DNA from: an uncultured Bacteroides sp.
GTDB lineage: Bacteria > Bacteroidota > Bacteroidia > Bacteroidales > Bacteroidaceae
Length of the DNA stretch: 50,492 nt
Direction: 5' to 3'
Assembly: GCF_959029255.1 (NCBI RefSeq)
Contig: NZ_CAUFUE010000031.1
Span: 1 to 50,492, forward strand
Within the stretch, counting starts at the first letter, position 1; each line of letters opens with the position of its first letter. The translations under genes were made by a program, and so were the position numbers. Of the stretch, positions 15,062 through 23,748 are shown piece by piece. The notes under the pieces were generated by a model, which saw only the letters and a list, made by a program, of their open reading frames with translations, had not been told where the DNA came from and made no database searches.

Positions 15062-18000
15062 TTATCCATTCTTTTGCTCCTTAAAGTAAGCATTCAGTTG
15101 TTTCTGCATTTTGCGACGTTGACGCTTGATGCCGACACCACCGAAGATACAATACATCGTCGGGACGTAAATCAAGGTAAGGATGGTAGAAACCGTCAGA
15201 CCACCGATTACGGCAATCGCCATCGGGCTCCACATTTCAGCACCTTGTCCTGTACTGACAGCCATCGGAATCATACCGAGAATGGTTGTCATCGTCGTCA
15301 TCAATACCGGACGAAGACGGCTCTTACCGGCCGTAACAACGGAGTTCAGCACCGACTGTCCGCGTTCACGGCAGAGGATGGTATAGTCAATGAGCACAAT
15401 ACCGTTCTTCACCACAATACCAATCAACATGATGCTACCCAGCAAACTCATTACACTCAATGTGGTATTGGTAATGAACAATGCCATCAAAACTCCACTC
15501 ATAGCAAACGGCACGGAAAGAATCAGGATGAACGGATAGGTCAACGATTCGAACTGGGCTGCCATTACGATGAACACAAGGACGATAATCAATATACCCA
15601 AAGTTCCCAAATCGCGGAACGAATCCTGCTGGTCCTCGAACGAACCGGCTACCTGGATAGTGATATCCGACGGAATTTCCATCTTATCTATGATGGCATT
15701 ACCCGCATTTACGACATCACCCAGCGGAGCACCTGAAATTACGGCGGATACCGTAACGATACGTTCACGATCCTTACGTTCGATAGTAGGAGGAGCAAAA
15801 CGTTCGACTACCGTCCCGAGGTCTTTGATGCGAACGCCCTCTCCCTTGTTATTATAAACAAGGATATTTTCAATAGCCTCCAAACTGGTACGGTACTCGG
15901 GAGCATAGCGAACTTTAATGTCATATTCGTCACCATCTTCACGATATTTCGATGCTGTTGCACCGTTGATACGATTACGCAGATAAGTAGCGGCGGTAGA
16001 CAAGTTCAGTCCGTGCAAAGCCAATTTCTCACGGTCAAAGTCAACCTGATACTCCGGCTGATAATCGCTACGGCTGATGTTTACTTCAGATACACCTTTC
16101 ACATTGAGCAACTCACGTTTCAACTTAGCAGCAACGCTATCGGTTTCTTCCATGCTGTAACCGTAGACTTCAAAGTCGGCTGAAGCTTGGGCAGACATAC
16201 CTGTATTACTACCACCGAGAATAACTTGCGCTTTACTGAATTCCGGATAGGCTTTCAAGTCTTCACGCATCTCGTCGCAGACTTTCTCCAGAGTAATATC
16301 ACGGTCACCCGGGTCTACCAAACTGATATTGAAGGAAATGATATGCGAACCGTTGTCCTGCATTGACGCCCAGGTATTATCCGAGTCGGCTTGCCCTACG
16401 GTATAGTTACATATCTTCATAACTCCCTTATATTCTTTCAACCATTGGTTAGTCAATTTTTCGGAGAGTTGCTGTGCCACTTCCTTACGAGTACCGATAG
16501 GCAATTCCAACTGCACCGCGATACGGGCATTATCTTGTGCCGGGAAGAACTCCGTACCAATAGTCTTGGCGCAGAATAAACTCAGAATAAAGAACAGCAC
16601 GCAACCGATGAGTACTACCATACGATGACGAACCGCCCAGTTCAACATGCGGGCGTACCAGTTGTCCAGTCCGTCCAACGCGCGTTCAATCGGTCCGAAG
16701 AATATCTTGAATGCACGTGACTGTGTTTTCTGCAAACGGAGCAACTGCGAACAAAGCATCGGTGTCAGAGAAAGAGCGGCCACCGTTGAGATAAACATAA
16801 TGGCACACATCATCCAACCCAATTGTTTGAAGAGCACACCGGACATACCGCTAACCATAGTCAGCGGAAAGAACACGGCAATCATGGTCAATGTAGAAGC
16901 AACCACGGAAATAGCCACCTCATTTGTTCCATGAACAGCTGCCTGCTTGGGGTCGGAACCACGTTCAATATGGGTAGTGACGTTCTCCAATACCACAATA
17001 GCATCGTCCACCACCATACCGATGGCAATAGAAAGTGACGATAGCGAAATAATATTAATCGTATTTCCCGAAATAGCCAAATAAATGAATGAGGCTATCA
17101 AGGAAAGCGGAATCGTGATACAAATAATCAATGTGGCACGCCAACGTCCCAGGAAGAGGAACACCACGATAACCACGAACAACAAAGCATACATTACCGT
17201 CTCCGTCAAACTGTCGATAGTGTTCAGAATGTTATCAGACGTATCTACGATAACACCCAACTTTACATCACTCGGCAGATTTTTCTGCAAACGGGGAAGC
17301 GCTTGCTGTACCTTCTTGGAAATTTCCACGGAATTGGCACCGGACTGTTTCTGAACAACAATCATAGCGCCTTGCACACCATTATTATAAGTTTCCTGCG
17401 CACGTTCCTCCACCGTATCCACTACCTTGGCAACATCACGCAGATAGACCGTAGCCCCATTATGAGTACCCACTACCACATCTTCCAATTGGCGGGAGTC
17501 ATCAAACTCACCTTCCACACGCAATGAATAAGTTTCATTACCGATATCAAAATTACCGCCCGGAATATTCTTGTTTTCCGCTCCGATAATGGAACTGATA
17601 GTTTCGATGCTCAAATTATATGCTTCCAGCTTATAGGGATCGCAATATACTTGGATTTCACGTTGCGGCGCACCACTGATAGACACTGTACCCACACCGG
17701 GAATACGTGCCAAGGGGTTTACCACGCGGTCATCCAGGATTTTATAAAGTGCCGACTGGCTCTCGTTAGCCTGCACAGACAACAACACGATAGGAATCAT
17801 ATCCGTGCTGAACTTGAAGATGATGGGATTTTCCACATCATCGGGAAGTTGCGAACTTACCATATCCAACTTGTCGCGCACATCATTTGTCAACACGTCA
17901 ATGTCGTTTCCGAACTCAAATTCCAGCGTAATCAACGACATATTCTCCGAAGACCGGGAAGTGATGTGCTTCAAATTGCTGACAGCATTCAGAACGTTTT

Positions 18001-18202
18001 CCAACGGACGGGTCACATTGTTCTCAATATCCGAAGCACTTGCTCCCGGATAGGCCGTCATCACCATTATCGTATTTGTATCGATATCCGGATACAAGTC
18101 GATAGGCAATTTGGACAAAGAGAACAGACCAAATATCACTACTGCAAGAAAGCAGAGCGAGGTCATAATCGGTTTCTTAACCGCACCTTCGTATAAACTC
18201 AT
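15062..18202 (-). CDS. RND efflux pump, inner-membrane subunit (second system)
   Basis: Predicted 1,046-residue AcrB-like proton antiporter. It begins with KPIMTSLCFLAVVIFGLFSLSKLPIDLYPDI, the standard first membrane helix and porter-domain entry. Transmembrane helix 4 carries Asp399 and Asp400 (GMVVDDAIVVLENV), and the second half has the Lys-bearing helix GIVVKNGIVLIDY. It clearly differs from the first pump of the window (1,064 residues) and is closer to the MdtB/MexF-like group than to the classical drug pumps, though the substrate is unknown. It lies 20 bases after the adaptor gene in one operon with tetR, tolC and adaptor. Confidence 0.94.
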   Translation of the reverse strand: MSLYEGAVKKPIMTSLCFLAVVIFGLFSLSKLPIDLYPDIDTNTIMVMTAYPGASASDIENNVTRPLENVLNAVSNLKHITSRSSENMSLITLEFEFGNDIDVLTNDVRDKLDMVSSQLPDDVENPIIFKFSTDMIPIVLLSVQANESQSALYKILDDRVVNPLARIPGVGTVSISGAPQREIQVYCDPYKLEAYNLSIETISSIIGAENKNIPGGNFDIGNETYSLRVEGEFDDSRQLEDVVVGTHNGATVYLRDVAKVVDTVEERAQETYNNGVQGAMIVVQKQSGANSVEISKKVQQALPRLQKNLPSDVKLGVIVDTSDNILNTIDSLTETVMYALLFVVIVVFLFLGRWRATLIICITIPLSLIASFIYLAISGNTINIISLSSLSIAIGMVVDDAIVVLENVTTHIERGSDPKQAAVHGTNEVAISVVASTLTMIAVFFPLTMVSGMSGVLFKQLGWMMCAIMFISTVAALSLTPMLCSQLLRLQKTQSRAFKIFFGPIERALDGLDNWYARMLNWAVRHRMVVLIGCVLFFILSLFCAKTIGTEFFPAQDNARIAVQLELPIGTRKEVAQQLSEKLTNQWLKEYKGVMKICNYTVGQADSDNTWASMQDNGSHIISFNISLVDPGDRDITLEKVCDEMREDLKAYPEFSKAQVILGGSNTGMSAQASADFEVYGYSMEETDSVAAKLKRELLNVKGVSEVNISRSDYQPEYQVDFDREKLALHGLNLSTAATYLRNRINGATASKYREDGDEYDIKVRYAPEYRTSLEAIENILVYNNKGEGVRIKDLGTVVERFAPPTIERKDRERIVTVSAVISGAPLGDVVNAGNAIIDKMEIPSDITIQVAGSFEDQQDSFRDLGTLGILIIVLVFIVMAAQFESLTYPFILILSVPFAMSGVLMALFITNTTLSVMSLLGSIMLIGIVVKNGIVLIDYTILCRERGQSVLNSVVTAGKSRLRPVLMTTMTTILGMIPMAVSTGQGAEMWSPMAIAVIGGLTVSTILTLIYVPTMYCIFGGVGIKRQRRKMQKQLNAYFKEQKNG

Positions 18203-18222
18203 TTTTCAAATTGATAATTAAG

Positions 18223-19239
18223 TTATTTTTCTACTTCTACCTCCATGCCGTTAGCCAGCTTCGTCTGTCCGGCAATAACGACCTGTGAATTATCGGGCAC
18301 ACCGGAAATCAACTCGTATTCAGCACCCATACGGCGTCCCAGTTCTACCTTATTATAGGAAACCTTGCCGTCATTGTATACATATACATAGCGATCGCCG
18401 GAACCGGACTGCTTCACAATAGCCAAATCGGGCACAACCACATTGTCTTTCGTTCCGAAGTTGAGCGTAGCACGGGCAAACATACCGGGACGTACACGCT
18501 GGTCTTTATTGGGCAACTTAATTTCCACTGGGAAAGTACGGGTATTGGGGTCAATAGTAGGATAAATCAGGCTGATAATACCTTCAAACGGTTCGTCACC
18601 ATACACATCCAGTTTCACGGATACGGGAGACCCCTTCTTCACGCGGGTAAAGTAAGTCTCCGAAACATTGATTAAGAGCTTTACCGGAGTGATTTGTTCC
18701 ACAACCAAAACGGGTTCACCGCCACTGTACATATCACCGTTATCATAGTTACGTGCCGTTACTACTCCATTTATCGGACTGAGTAAGGACGTATTCTCAA
18801 GCAGGTTTTTGTAAGCGGTTTCCTTTACATCCAATGCCATCTTGGCTGCATCCCATTCGGATTTGGAAGCACCGCCCACCTTATATAATTCATCCATACG
18901 CTTGAACTCAATCTCTTGATTGTCCAACTGGAACTTTGTTTGTTTCAGATTGGCTTCGTCCATGCTCACCAGCTTTTGTCCCTTAGACACACGGTCACCC
19001 ACTTCCACCAGGATGCGGTCAATGCGTACGGGAGACGAAGGAGCAATATTATTTTTTACTTCGGCCTCTACAGTAGCCGTGTACTCTTGAATTTGCTCTA
19101 CGGGACGGGCTTGTACTTCAGCCAGTTTCACTCTTGGCTTCTCGTCCACTTTTTCAACAGTAGCTTTATCTTTACCTCCACTGCATGCGCCCAACAGTGC
19201 AACAGCAAGCAGGGCAATCAATTGAATACTTTTCTTCAT
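18223..19239 (-). CDS. RND periplasmic adaptor (second system)
   Basis: Predicted 338-residue lipoprotein adaptor with lipobox LLGAC (Cys19). It shows a lipoyl half (RIDRILVEVGDRVSKGQKLVSMD), a short helical hairpin (LKQTKFQLDNQEIEFKRMDELYKVG), the second lipoyl half (LLSPINGVVTARNYDNGDMYSGG) and the beta-barrel domain. The short hairpin suggests direct contact with the TolC partner encoded just upstream. The gap to tolC is 13 bases. Confidence 0.93.
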   Translation of the reverse strand: MKKSIQLIALLAVALLGACSGGKDKATVEKVDEKPRVKLAEVQARPVEQIQEYTATVEAEVKNNIAPSSPVRIDRILVEVGDRVSKGQKLVSMDEANLKQTKFQLDNQEIEFKRMDELYKVGGASKSEWDAAKMALDVKETAYKNLLENTSLLSPINGVVTARNYDNGDMYSGGEPVLVVEQITPVKLLINVSETYFTRVKKGSPVSVKLDVYGDEPFEGIISLIYPTIDPNTRTFPVEIKLPNKDQRVRPGMFARATLNFGTKDNVVVPDLAIVKQSGSGDRYVYVYNDGKVSYNKVELGRRMGAEYELISGVPDNSQVVIAGQTKLANGMEVEVEK

Positions 19240-19252
19240 ATCGTTGTTCTTT

Positions 19253-20608
19253 TTATTTCTGTTTTTTGATTACGTAGTCTCTTCCCAAAACCTGGTCAAG
19301 GTCAGCCTTAGACACCAGATAGTCGTAAATGGATTGGTTGTAAGTCAGCTCGGCTTCGGTGAGTTGTACCTGAGACGTATTCAGTTCGAGTACCGTACCC
19401 TTGCCTACTTCATAACGCTTTGTTGCAATCTGCACCGCCTTGTCAGCCTGCATCACATTCTCCTTATTACTGGATACCTGCTCTGAACTGGCTGCCATAT
19501 TATCCTGATAACTGGTAATCTGCATATTCAGTTTTCGTTCGGTATCAATACGGTTCTGATCCAACTGGCGCATTTGGATGCGGTTGGATTTCAACTTCGT
19601 GAAGTTACTTGCTTTATATAAAGGTACACTCAGACTGAATACCAGTGAAGAACTACCAGCCCAATTGTAATTGAAAATATTCCAATTATCATTATTCATA
19701 GACTGATATTGATAAGAATAGTTCATAGCCAATGTCGGCATAAAATTGGTACGCAAAGACTTGATATTTTGCTGGAGGGTCTTCATACTCAGTTCCAATT
19801 GCTTCATAGTCGTATTGTTTACCAAGCCTTCGTGTCCTGAGTTTTCCAGTTGATTGGCAAAGACCACCGTTTCATAACTTGCCAGACTATCGTCAATTTT
19901 GATATCCACATCAGCCGTGATACCCATTAAAACCTTCAGCTGCAATTTGGACAAGGTCACTGCATTGGCAGCAGATATCACATTCGGCTTTATGCTACGC
20001 ATCTGCACCTCGGCACTGATTTTATCGAATTCACTCACCGCACCTTGCTGATACTTGGCATTGACAATATTAAAGTTTTCCTCTGCCAGTTTATAACTTT
20101 TCTGCAAAACTTCGTATGAGTCTTGAGTCAACATCAACTGGTAATAAGCCTTTGTCACCTGATTCACCAAATCTTGCTTGGAAGCACGCGACTTCTCAAC
20201 TGCCAGCTCAATATCGGTTTTCGTCATCGACATAGCCCGATATACAGCCGGTGCAAAAATCGGCAAACTGATATTCAGCGCCCCGCTTGCTGTGTTCGAT
20301 TTATCCTTACCCATTTTGATGGTTTCGTCACCTATACTAAACTGGGGAGCCGTAATGGTGTGACTCATTGTTCCCGAAATACTTGCCTCCGGCAATAAAT
20401 TCTGCCAGGTTTCTTTGTGACTTACCTTTTTCAAGGCAATCTCCTCTTCCGCCACTTTGATGGTAGGATTGTCACTCAAGGCAATTTCCAAGGCTTTGTC
20501 AAGGTTTAGGGTTAAAGTATCTTTTACCTCCTGTGCCCGTGCATGACCGACCACCAACAATATAGCAGCAATCAGTACCAATCTTTTACCCACAAAAAAT
20601 TTCTGCAT
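19253..20608 (-). CDS. TolC-family outer-membrane channel (second system)
   Basis: Predicted 451-residue channel with a cleavable signal peptide (residues 1-25, ending ARAQ), unlike the lipoprotein channel of the first system. It carries the repeated outer-membrane efflux domain: LDKALEIALSDNPTIKVAEEEIALKK near the start and ASSEQVSSNKENVMQADKAVQIATKRYEVGKGT near the end. It is expected to trimerise and complete the pump encoded downstream. It is preceded by a tetR gene at a distance of 52 bases. Confidence 0.93.
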   Translation of the reverse strand: MQKFFVGKRLVLIAAILLVVGHARAQEVKDTLTLNLDKALEIALSDNPTIKVAEEEIALKKVSHKETWQNLLPEASISGTMSHTITAPQFSIGDETIKMGKDKSNTASGALNISLPIFAPAVYRAMSMTKTDIELAVEKSRASKQDLVNQVTKAYYQLMLTQDSYEVLQKSYKLAEENFNIVNAKYQQGAVSEFDKISAEVQMRSIKPNVISAANAVTLSKLQLKVLMGITADVDIKIDDSLASYETVVFANQLENSGHEGLVNNTTMKQLELSMKTLQQNIKSLRTNFMPTLAMNYSYQYQSMNNDNWNIFNYNWAGSSSLVFSLSVPLYKASNFTKLKSNRIQMRQLDQNRIDTERKLNMQITSYQDNMAASSEQVSSNKENVMQADKAVQIATKRYEVGKGTVLELNTSQVQLTEAELTYNQSIYDYLVSKADLDQVLGRDYVIKKQK

Positions 20609-20660
20609 CTTCTTTTAATAATTAACCGTTTCTCTGTTTTTTCTATCTCTCGTTTTCCCA

Positions 20661-21299
20661 TTACTGTTTCTTACGGTACTCTTGGATAAAGGCTTCCAAC
20701 TCTTGTGCACCTTTCTCCGTTGAGATTCCCCGCAGATAAGTAAACATAATGGATTCATAAACTTCCAGAAAAGAATACTCCTTGCAAATATCAGTATTCA
20801 TCAGTAAGTCAATCTGTTCTCTAACCAGTAGGTTGACAATGGCAAAGTTCACGTCAGCACGAAAGATACCCTGTTTGACACCGTCTTTAAAGAAATGTAT
20901 CGTTTCTGCCGAGTCCTGATCACTGCGATTTCTCAACAATTCATAAGCTTTAGGGTACTTCTTGATGTCTTCAAAGAACTTCTTGTTGGTAGCATGGAAC
21001 TTCTCGATGCTACGCAGATAACACTTCAATAGAACTTCCAGTACATTTTCAGCAGTAGCCAACACTTCCCGAATAAACTCATCCGCCTCTTTCTGTCCTT
21101 TCAAGATACATTCTTCCAACAGCGACTCTTTATCTGAGAATACTTCATAGAGAGTACGCTTAGAGATACCCAATGAATTTGCGATATCATCCATTGTGAT
21201 ACTTTTGATGCCGTGTGTAGTAAATGCTTCAACGGCAGTCTCAATAATCCGTTCTCTAAGTTCCGGACGGTATGCCGGATGCTTTGTGTTCTCGCCCAT
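20661..21299 (-). CDS. TetR/AcrR-family regulator of the second RND operon
   Basis: Predicted 212-residue repressor. The N-terminal helix-turn-helix is clear at residues about 14-60 (IIETAVEAFTTHGIKSITMDDIANSLG; KRTLYEVFSDKESLL). The helical C-terminal part would bind the inducer. As first gene of the efflux operon it probably represses its own promoter, so the whole pump would be induced when the ligand binds. The length is typical. Confidence 0.92.
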   Translation of the reverse strand: MGENTKHPAYRPELRERIIETAVEAFTTHGIKSITMDDIANSLGISKRTLYEVFSDKESLLEECILKGQKEADEFIREVLATAENVLEVLLKCYLRSIEKFHATNKKFFEDIKKYPKAYELLRNRSDQDSAETIHFFKDGVKQGIFRADVNFAIVNLLVREQIDLLMNTDICKEYSFLEVYESIMFTYLRGISTEKGAQELEAFIQEYRKKQ

Positions 21300-21356
21300 T
21301 TTCTTCCTTATCTTAGTTCAAAAACTCTTTTTATCCATTATCGGAATAAAACGGGA

Positions 21357-21364
21357 CAAATATA
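21357..21364 (-). promoter_or_regulatory. -7 box for the tetR-led operon
   Basis: The minus strand reads TATATTTG, an exact TAnnTTTG match, 58 bases before the tetR start codon. No good -33 element is visible. No obvious long palindrome for TetR was found nearby. Confidence 0.4.
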
Positions 21365-21486
21365 GAAAGAAAACTCAATCCACCGATTAAGTTTTCTTTC
21401 TTTTGTGAAACGATTAATAAATATTATGTTTATAGCAGATTTATTGGGAAGGTATCACTTGAATGCAAATGCCCGGTAAGAGAAAT

Positions 21487-23658
21487 TCAATTACCTTGCA
21501 AATGATATAATCGTCCACTCTTTATACGTAAATCCAACTGTGCTTCAAAAAGAGATGCAGGAGACACTGTCTTCCCCTGTTCTATCCATTCACCATCCGG
21601 GCGATCTGTATTATTGTGTGTGCCCTTATTCTTAGTTCCTTTGCTGCCAATACTATAATTCTTAGCCGACACCCAAGGATTTTGAACACAAATTCTCTTC
21701 GCAGTACAGTTCCACAGATACTGGTTAGCACCGGCCCATCCGTGTCCTGTCCCCCAGTTTCCACGGTCCTGTACCAAGATATCCCCGTCACTGTCAATAT
21801 TGTCGTAAAGAGTACCTACATTCCAACGTTGGTGAGGTCCGGCATCAGCATGCGAATTACGTATCCTTACATTCACAAACACATTAGGTCCTACCCCCTT
21901 TGAACCAGTCACACAATCGTGACGGCCATGAGATGTCTCGCAATCACGCACCAGGCAAGCAGAAGCATTAGCTATCAAGAAAGAATAAAGCCGTCCCCCC
22001 GTACGCTTGGCCACACCATCAAGGCACTTACAATCTTTCACCGTAATAAAAAGGGATCTATCTCTTATTTCTGCCAGTCCGTATGCAAAATAGCGTGAGG
22101 TGACATTACGTATCCAACCATGCTCCGTTTTGGACATATCAATAGCTGTCCAGCTATGGTTTTCATCGTTGTGATAACCACTACCGTCTTTCTTGTTTTC
22201 GTCGAATTCACTGACAATCTGCATATTTTCTACTCCGCAATGACTAATTCGTCCTGAAAAGTTCGACTTATATATTGCACCACCGCCATATTTAGTCTCC
22301 ATTGCCATCAAGATGGGGTTATCAAAATGAAGGGTATCACCGATAACTTGGGTAACTACACGTTCGTAATCAAGGTTATAACCTGAAGCCGTCCAGTTGG
22401 AACCCGCCGTATCTCCTGGCTTGTATATCTGATCCATCTTTAAGTCGTGAATCCAATTGTCGGTACCGGGACGAAACACCGTGACATGGTCGCCTTCATG
22501 GAAATCAGACGCATTATTAACAGTCACCCAAAAACGCCCTACGGGTACATAATCGTCCTTGATATTGTATGTGGAAGGTTTAGAAGGAGTAAGACTACCT
22601 TTACCGGCAATCTTTATGAGCCTATGATGGGTAGATTCCCCACCTTTCACACCGGCTGCAATCAACTTTGTACCATCATTATTTTGTCCCTCACCACGGA
22701 GTATCACACCATCGGCATTAATGTGCAATTCACTCTGTATCTTGTATGTTCCACTCTTCAACAAGATAGCGCCACGGAACTTTCCGTTTAATGGCATAGC
22801 CGACACTTCATCGATAGCCTGCTGTATAATGGCAGTAGCATCCTCATCTTCTCCCGGAGAAGTCAGCGTTTTTCTCACAGGGACATCGGGTATGTCAAGT
22901 TCACTACCCATATAACCTACATGGCTGAAATCAGGCAAAGTAGTACCGTATTCGTCTTCCAACAATGCGATATCGAAGCTGGTTTCCACTTGCGGATAGA
23001 TGACAGAAGGGGAAGAAAAATCCTGCGAAACAGTAATTTCTTTGTCCAGTCCGGCAGCCGTAACACGAAGCATAGCTACCCGTTTGTGAGTTGTAGGGTT
23101 GGCTTTCACCGTGACCAAAAGTATATTATCCGTACCCTCTTTAGGCTCGCAATTTACCCAATCAGTCATGGAAGTAGCAACTTCAGCCACCCACTCCACA
23201 TTACTAGTTATTTTTATTTCCTGCACACCCGTTTCAGCTTTGAATGATAAAGTTTTGGCAGATACCTCAAGTTCCGGAACTACGCTTTCTTGTTCCACCG
23301 TCAACTCTGCTTTCTGAGTACCGCAGGAAATTAAAATCGTTGCCCCACGTTTTTTACCCGTATCATTGGCTTTTACAGTTATCTTGACCACAGCATCGGC
23401 ATTGATGCAACTACACCAATCGGAACCTTTAGTAACCTTACAAGTCCAACCACCGGAAGAAGTTACAGCTACCTCCTGTGATGAAACTGCGGGAGTAAAA
23501 AACAATTTCGATTCACTCAACTGCAAAGAAATACTATCCCCACCCTCGTCAGAACAAGAGGGAAACACTATAGACACAAAAAATGCCTGCAAACACAGAA
23601 GAAGACAAGAAAATATACACCGCATTTTTCGTATAACATTATCCATTGTACAATACAT
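21487..23658 (-). CDS. BACON-domain lipoprotein with right-handed beta-helix domain
   Basis: Predicted 723-residue surface lipoprotein. The N-terminus carries a signal with lipobox-like FPSC (near Cys35). Two BACON domains follow (about 45-125 and 130-215; phrases SGGWTCKV, SDWCSC and SNVEWVAEV, DWVNCEP), which usually bind glycans or hold the catalytic part off the cell. Residues about 240-720 look like a parallel beta-helix of the pectate-lyase superfamily: AIIQQAIDEV, GAILLKSGTYKI, GVILRGEG, then DAGPHQRWNVGTLYDN and GTGHGWAGANQYLWNC. It is likely a polysaccharide lyase or other sugar-cleaving enzyme of unassigned family. It follows the xus operon on the same strand but after a terminator. 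Starts at 23646 and 23625 are also possible. Confidence 0.75.
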   Translation of the reverse strand: MYCTMDNVIRKMRCIFSCLLLCLQAFFVSIVFPSCSDEGGDSISLQLSESKLFFTPAVSSQEVAVTSSGGWTCKVTKGSDWCSCINADAVVKITVKANDTGKKRGATILISCGTQKAELTVEQESVVPELEVSAKTLSFKAETGVQEIKITSNVEWVAEVATSMTDWVNCEPKEGTDNILLVTVKANPTTHKRVAMLRVTAAGLDKEITVSQDFSSPSVIYPQVETSFDIALLEDEYGTTLPDFSHVGYMGSELDIPDVPVRKTLTSPGEDEDATAIIQQAIDEVSAMPLNGKFRGAILLKSGTYKIQSELHINADGVILRGEGQNNDGTKLIAAGVKGGESTHHRLIKIAGKGSLTPSKPSTYNIKDDYVPVGRFWVTVNNASDFHEGDHVTVFRPGTDNWIHDLKMDQIYKPGDTAGSNWTASGYNLDYERVVTQVIGDTLHFDNPILMAMETKYGGGAIYKSNFSGRISHCGVENMQIVSEFDENKKDGSGYHNDENHSWTAIDMSKTEHGWIRNVTSRYFAYGLAEIRDRSLFITVKDCKCLDGVAKRTGGRLYSFLIANASACLVRDCETSHGRHDCVTGSKGVGPNVFVNVRIRNSHADAGPHQRWNVGTLYDNIDSDGDILVQDRGNWGTGHGWAGANQYLWNCTAKRICVQNPWVSAKNYSIGSKGTKNKGTHNNTDRPDGEWIEQGKTVSPASLFEAQLDLRIKSGRLYHLQGN

Positions 23659-23682
23659 AATCAGGAATATTTAAGAATGAAA

Positions 23683-23730
23683 TAAAAAAGAGGATGCACC
23701 GAAACCGGAAAAGGATTCAGGTACATCCTC
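23683..23730 (-). terminator. Terminator after the xylanase gene
   Basis: GAGGATG (23690-23696) pairs with CATCCTC (23724-23730), with three further pairs inside after one mismatch. On the minus strand it is followed by six T residues (23684-23689). It closes the xus operon 19 bases past the GH10 stop codon and separates it from the beta-helix gene. Confidence 0.75.
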
Positions 23731-23748
23731 CATTATCAATTAGATGAA

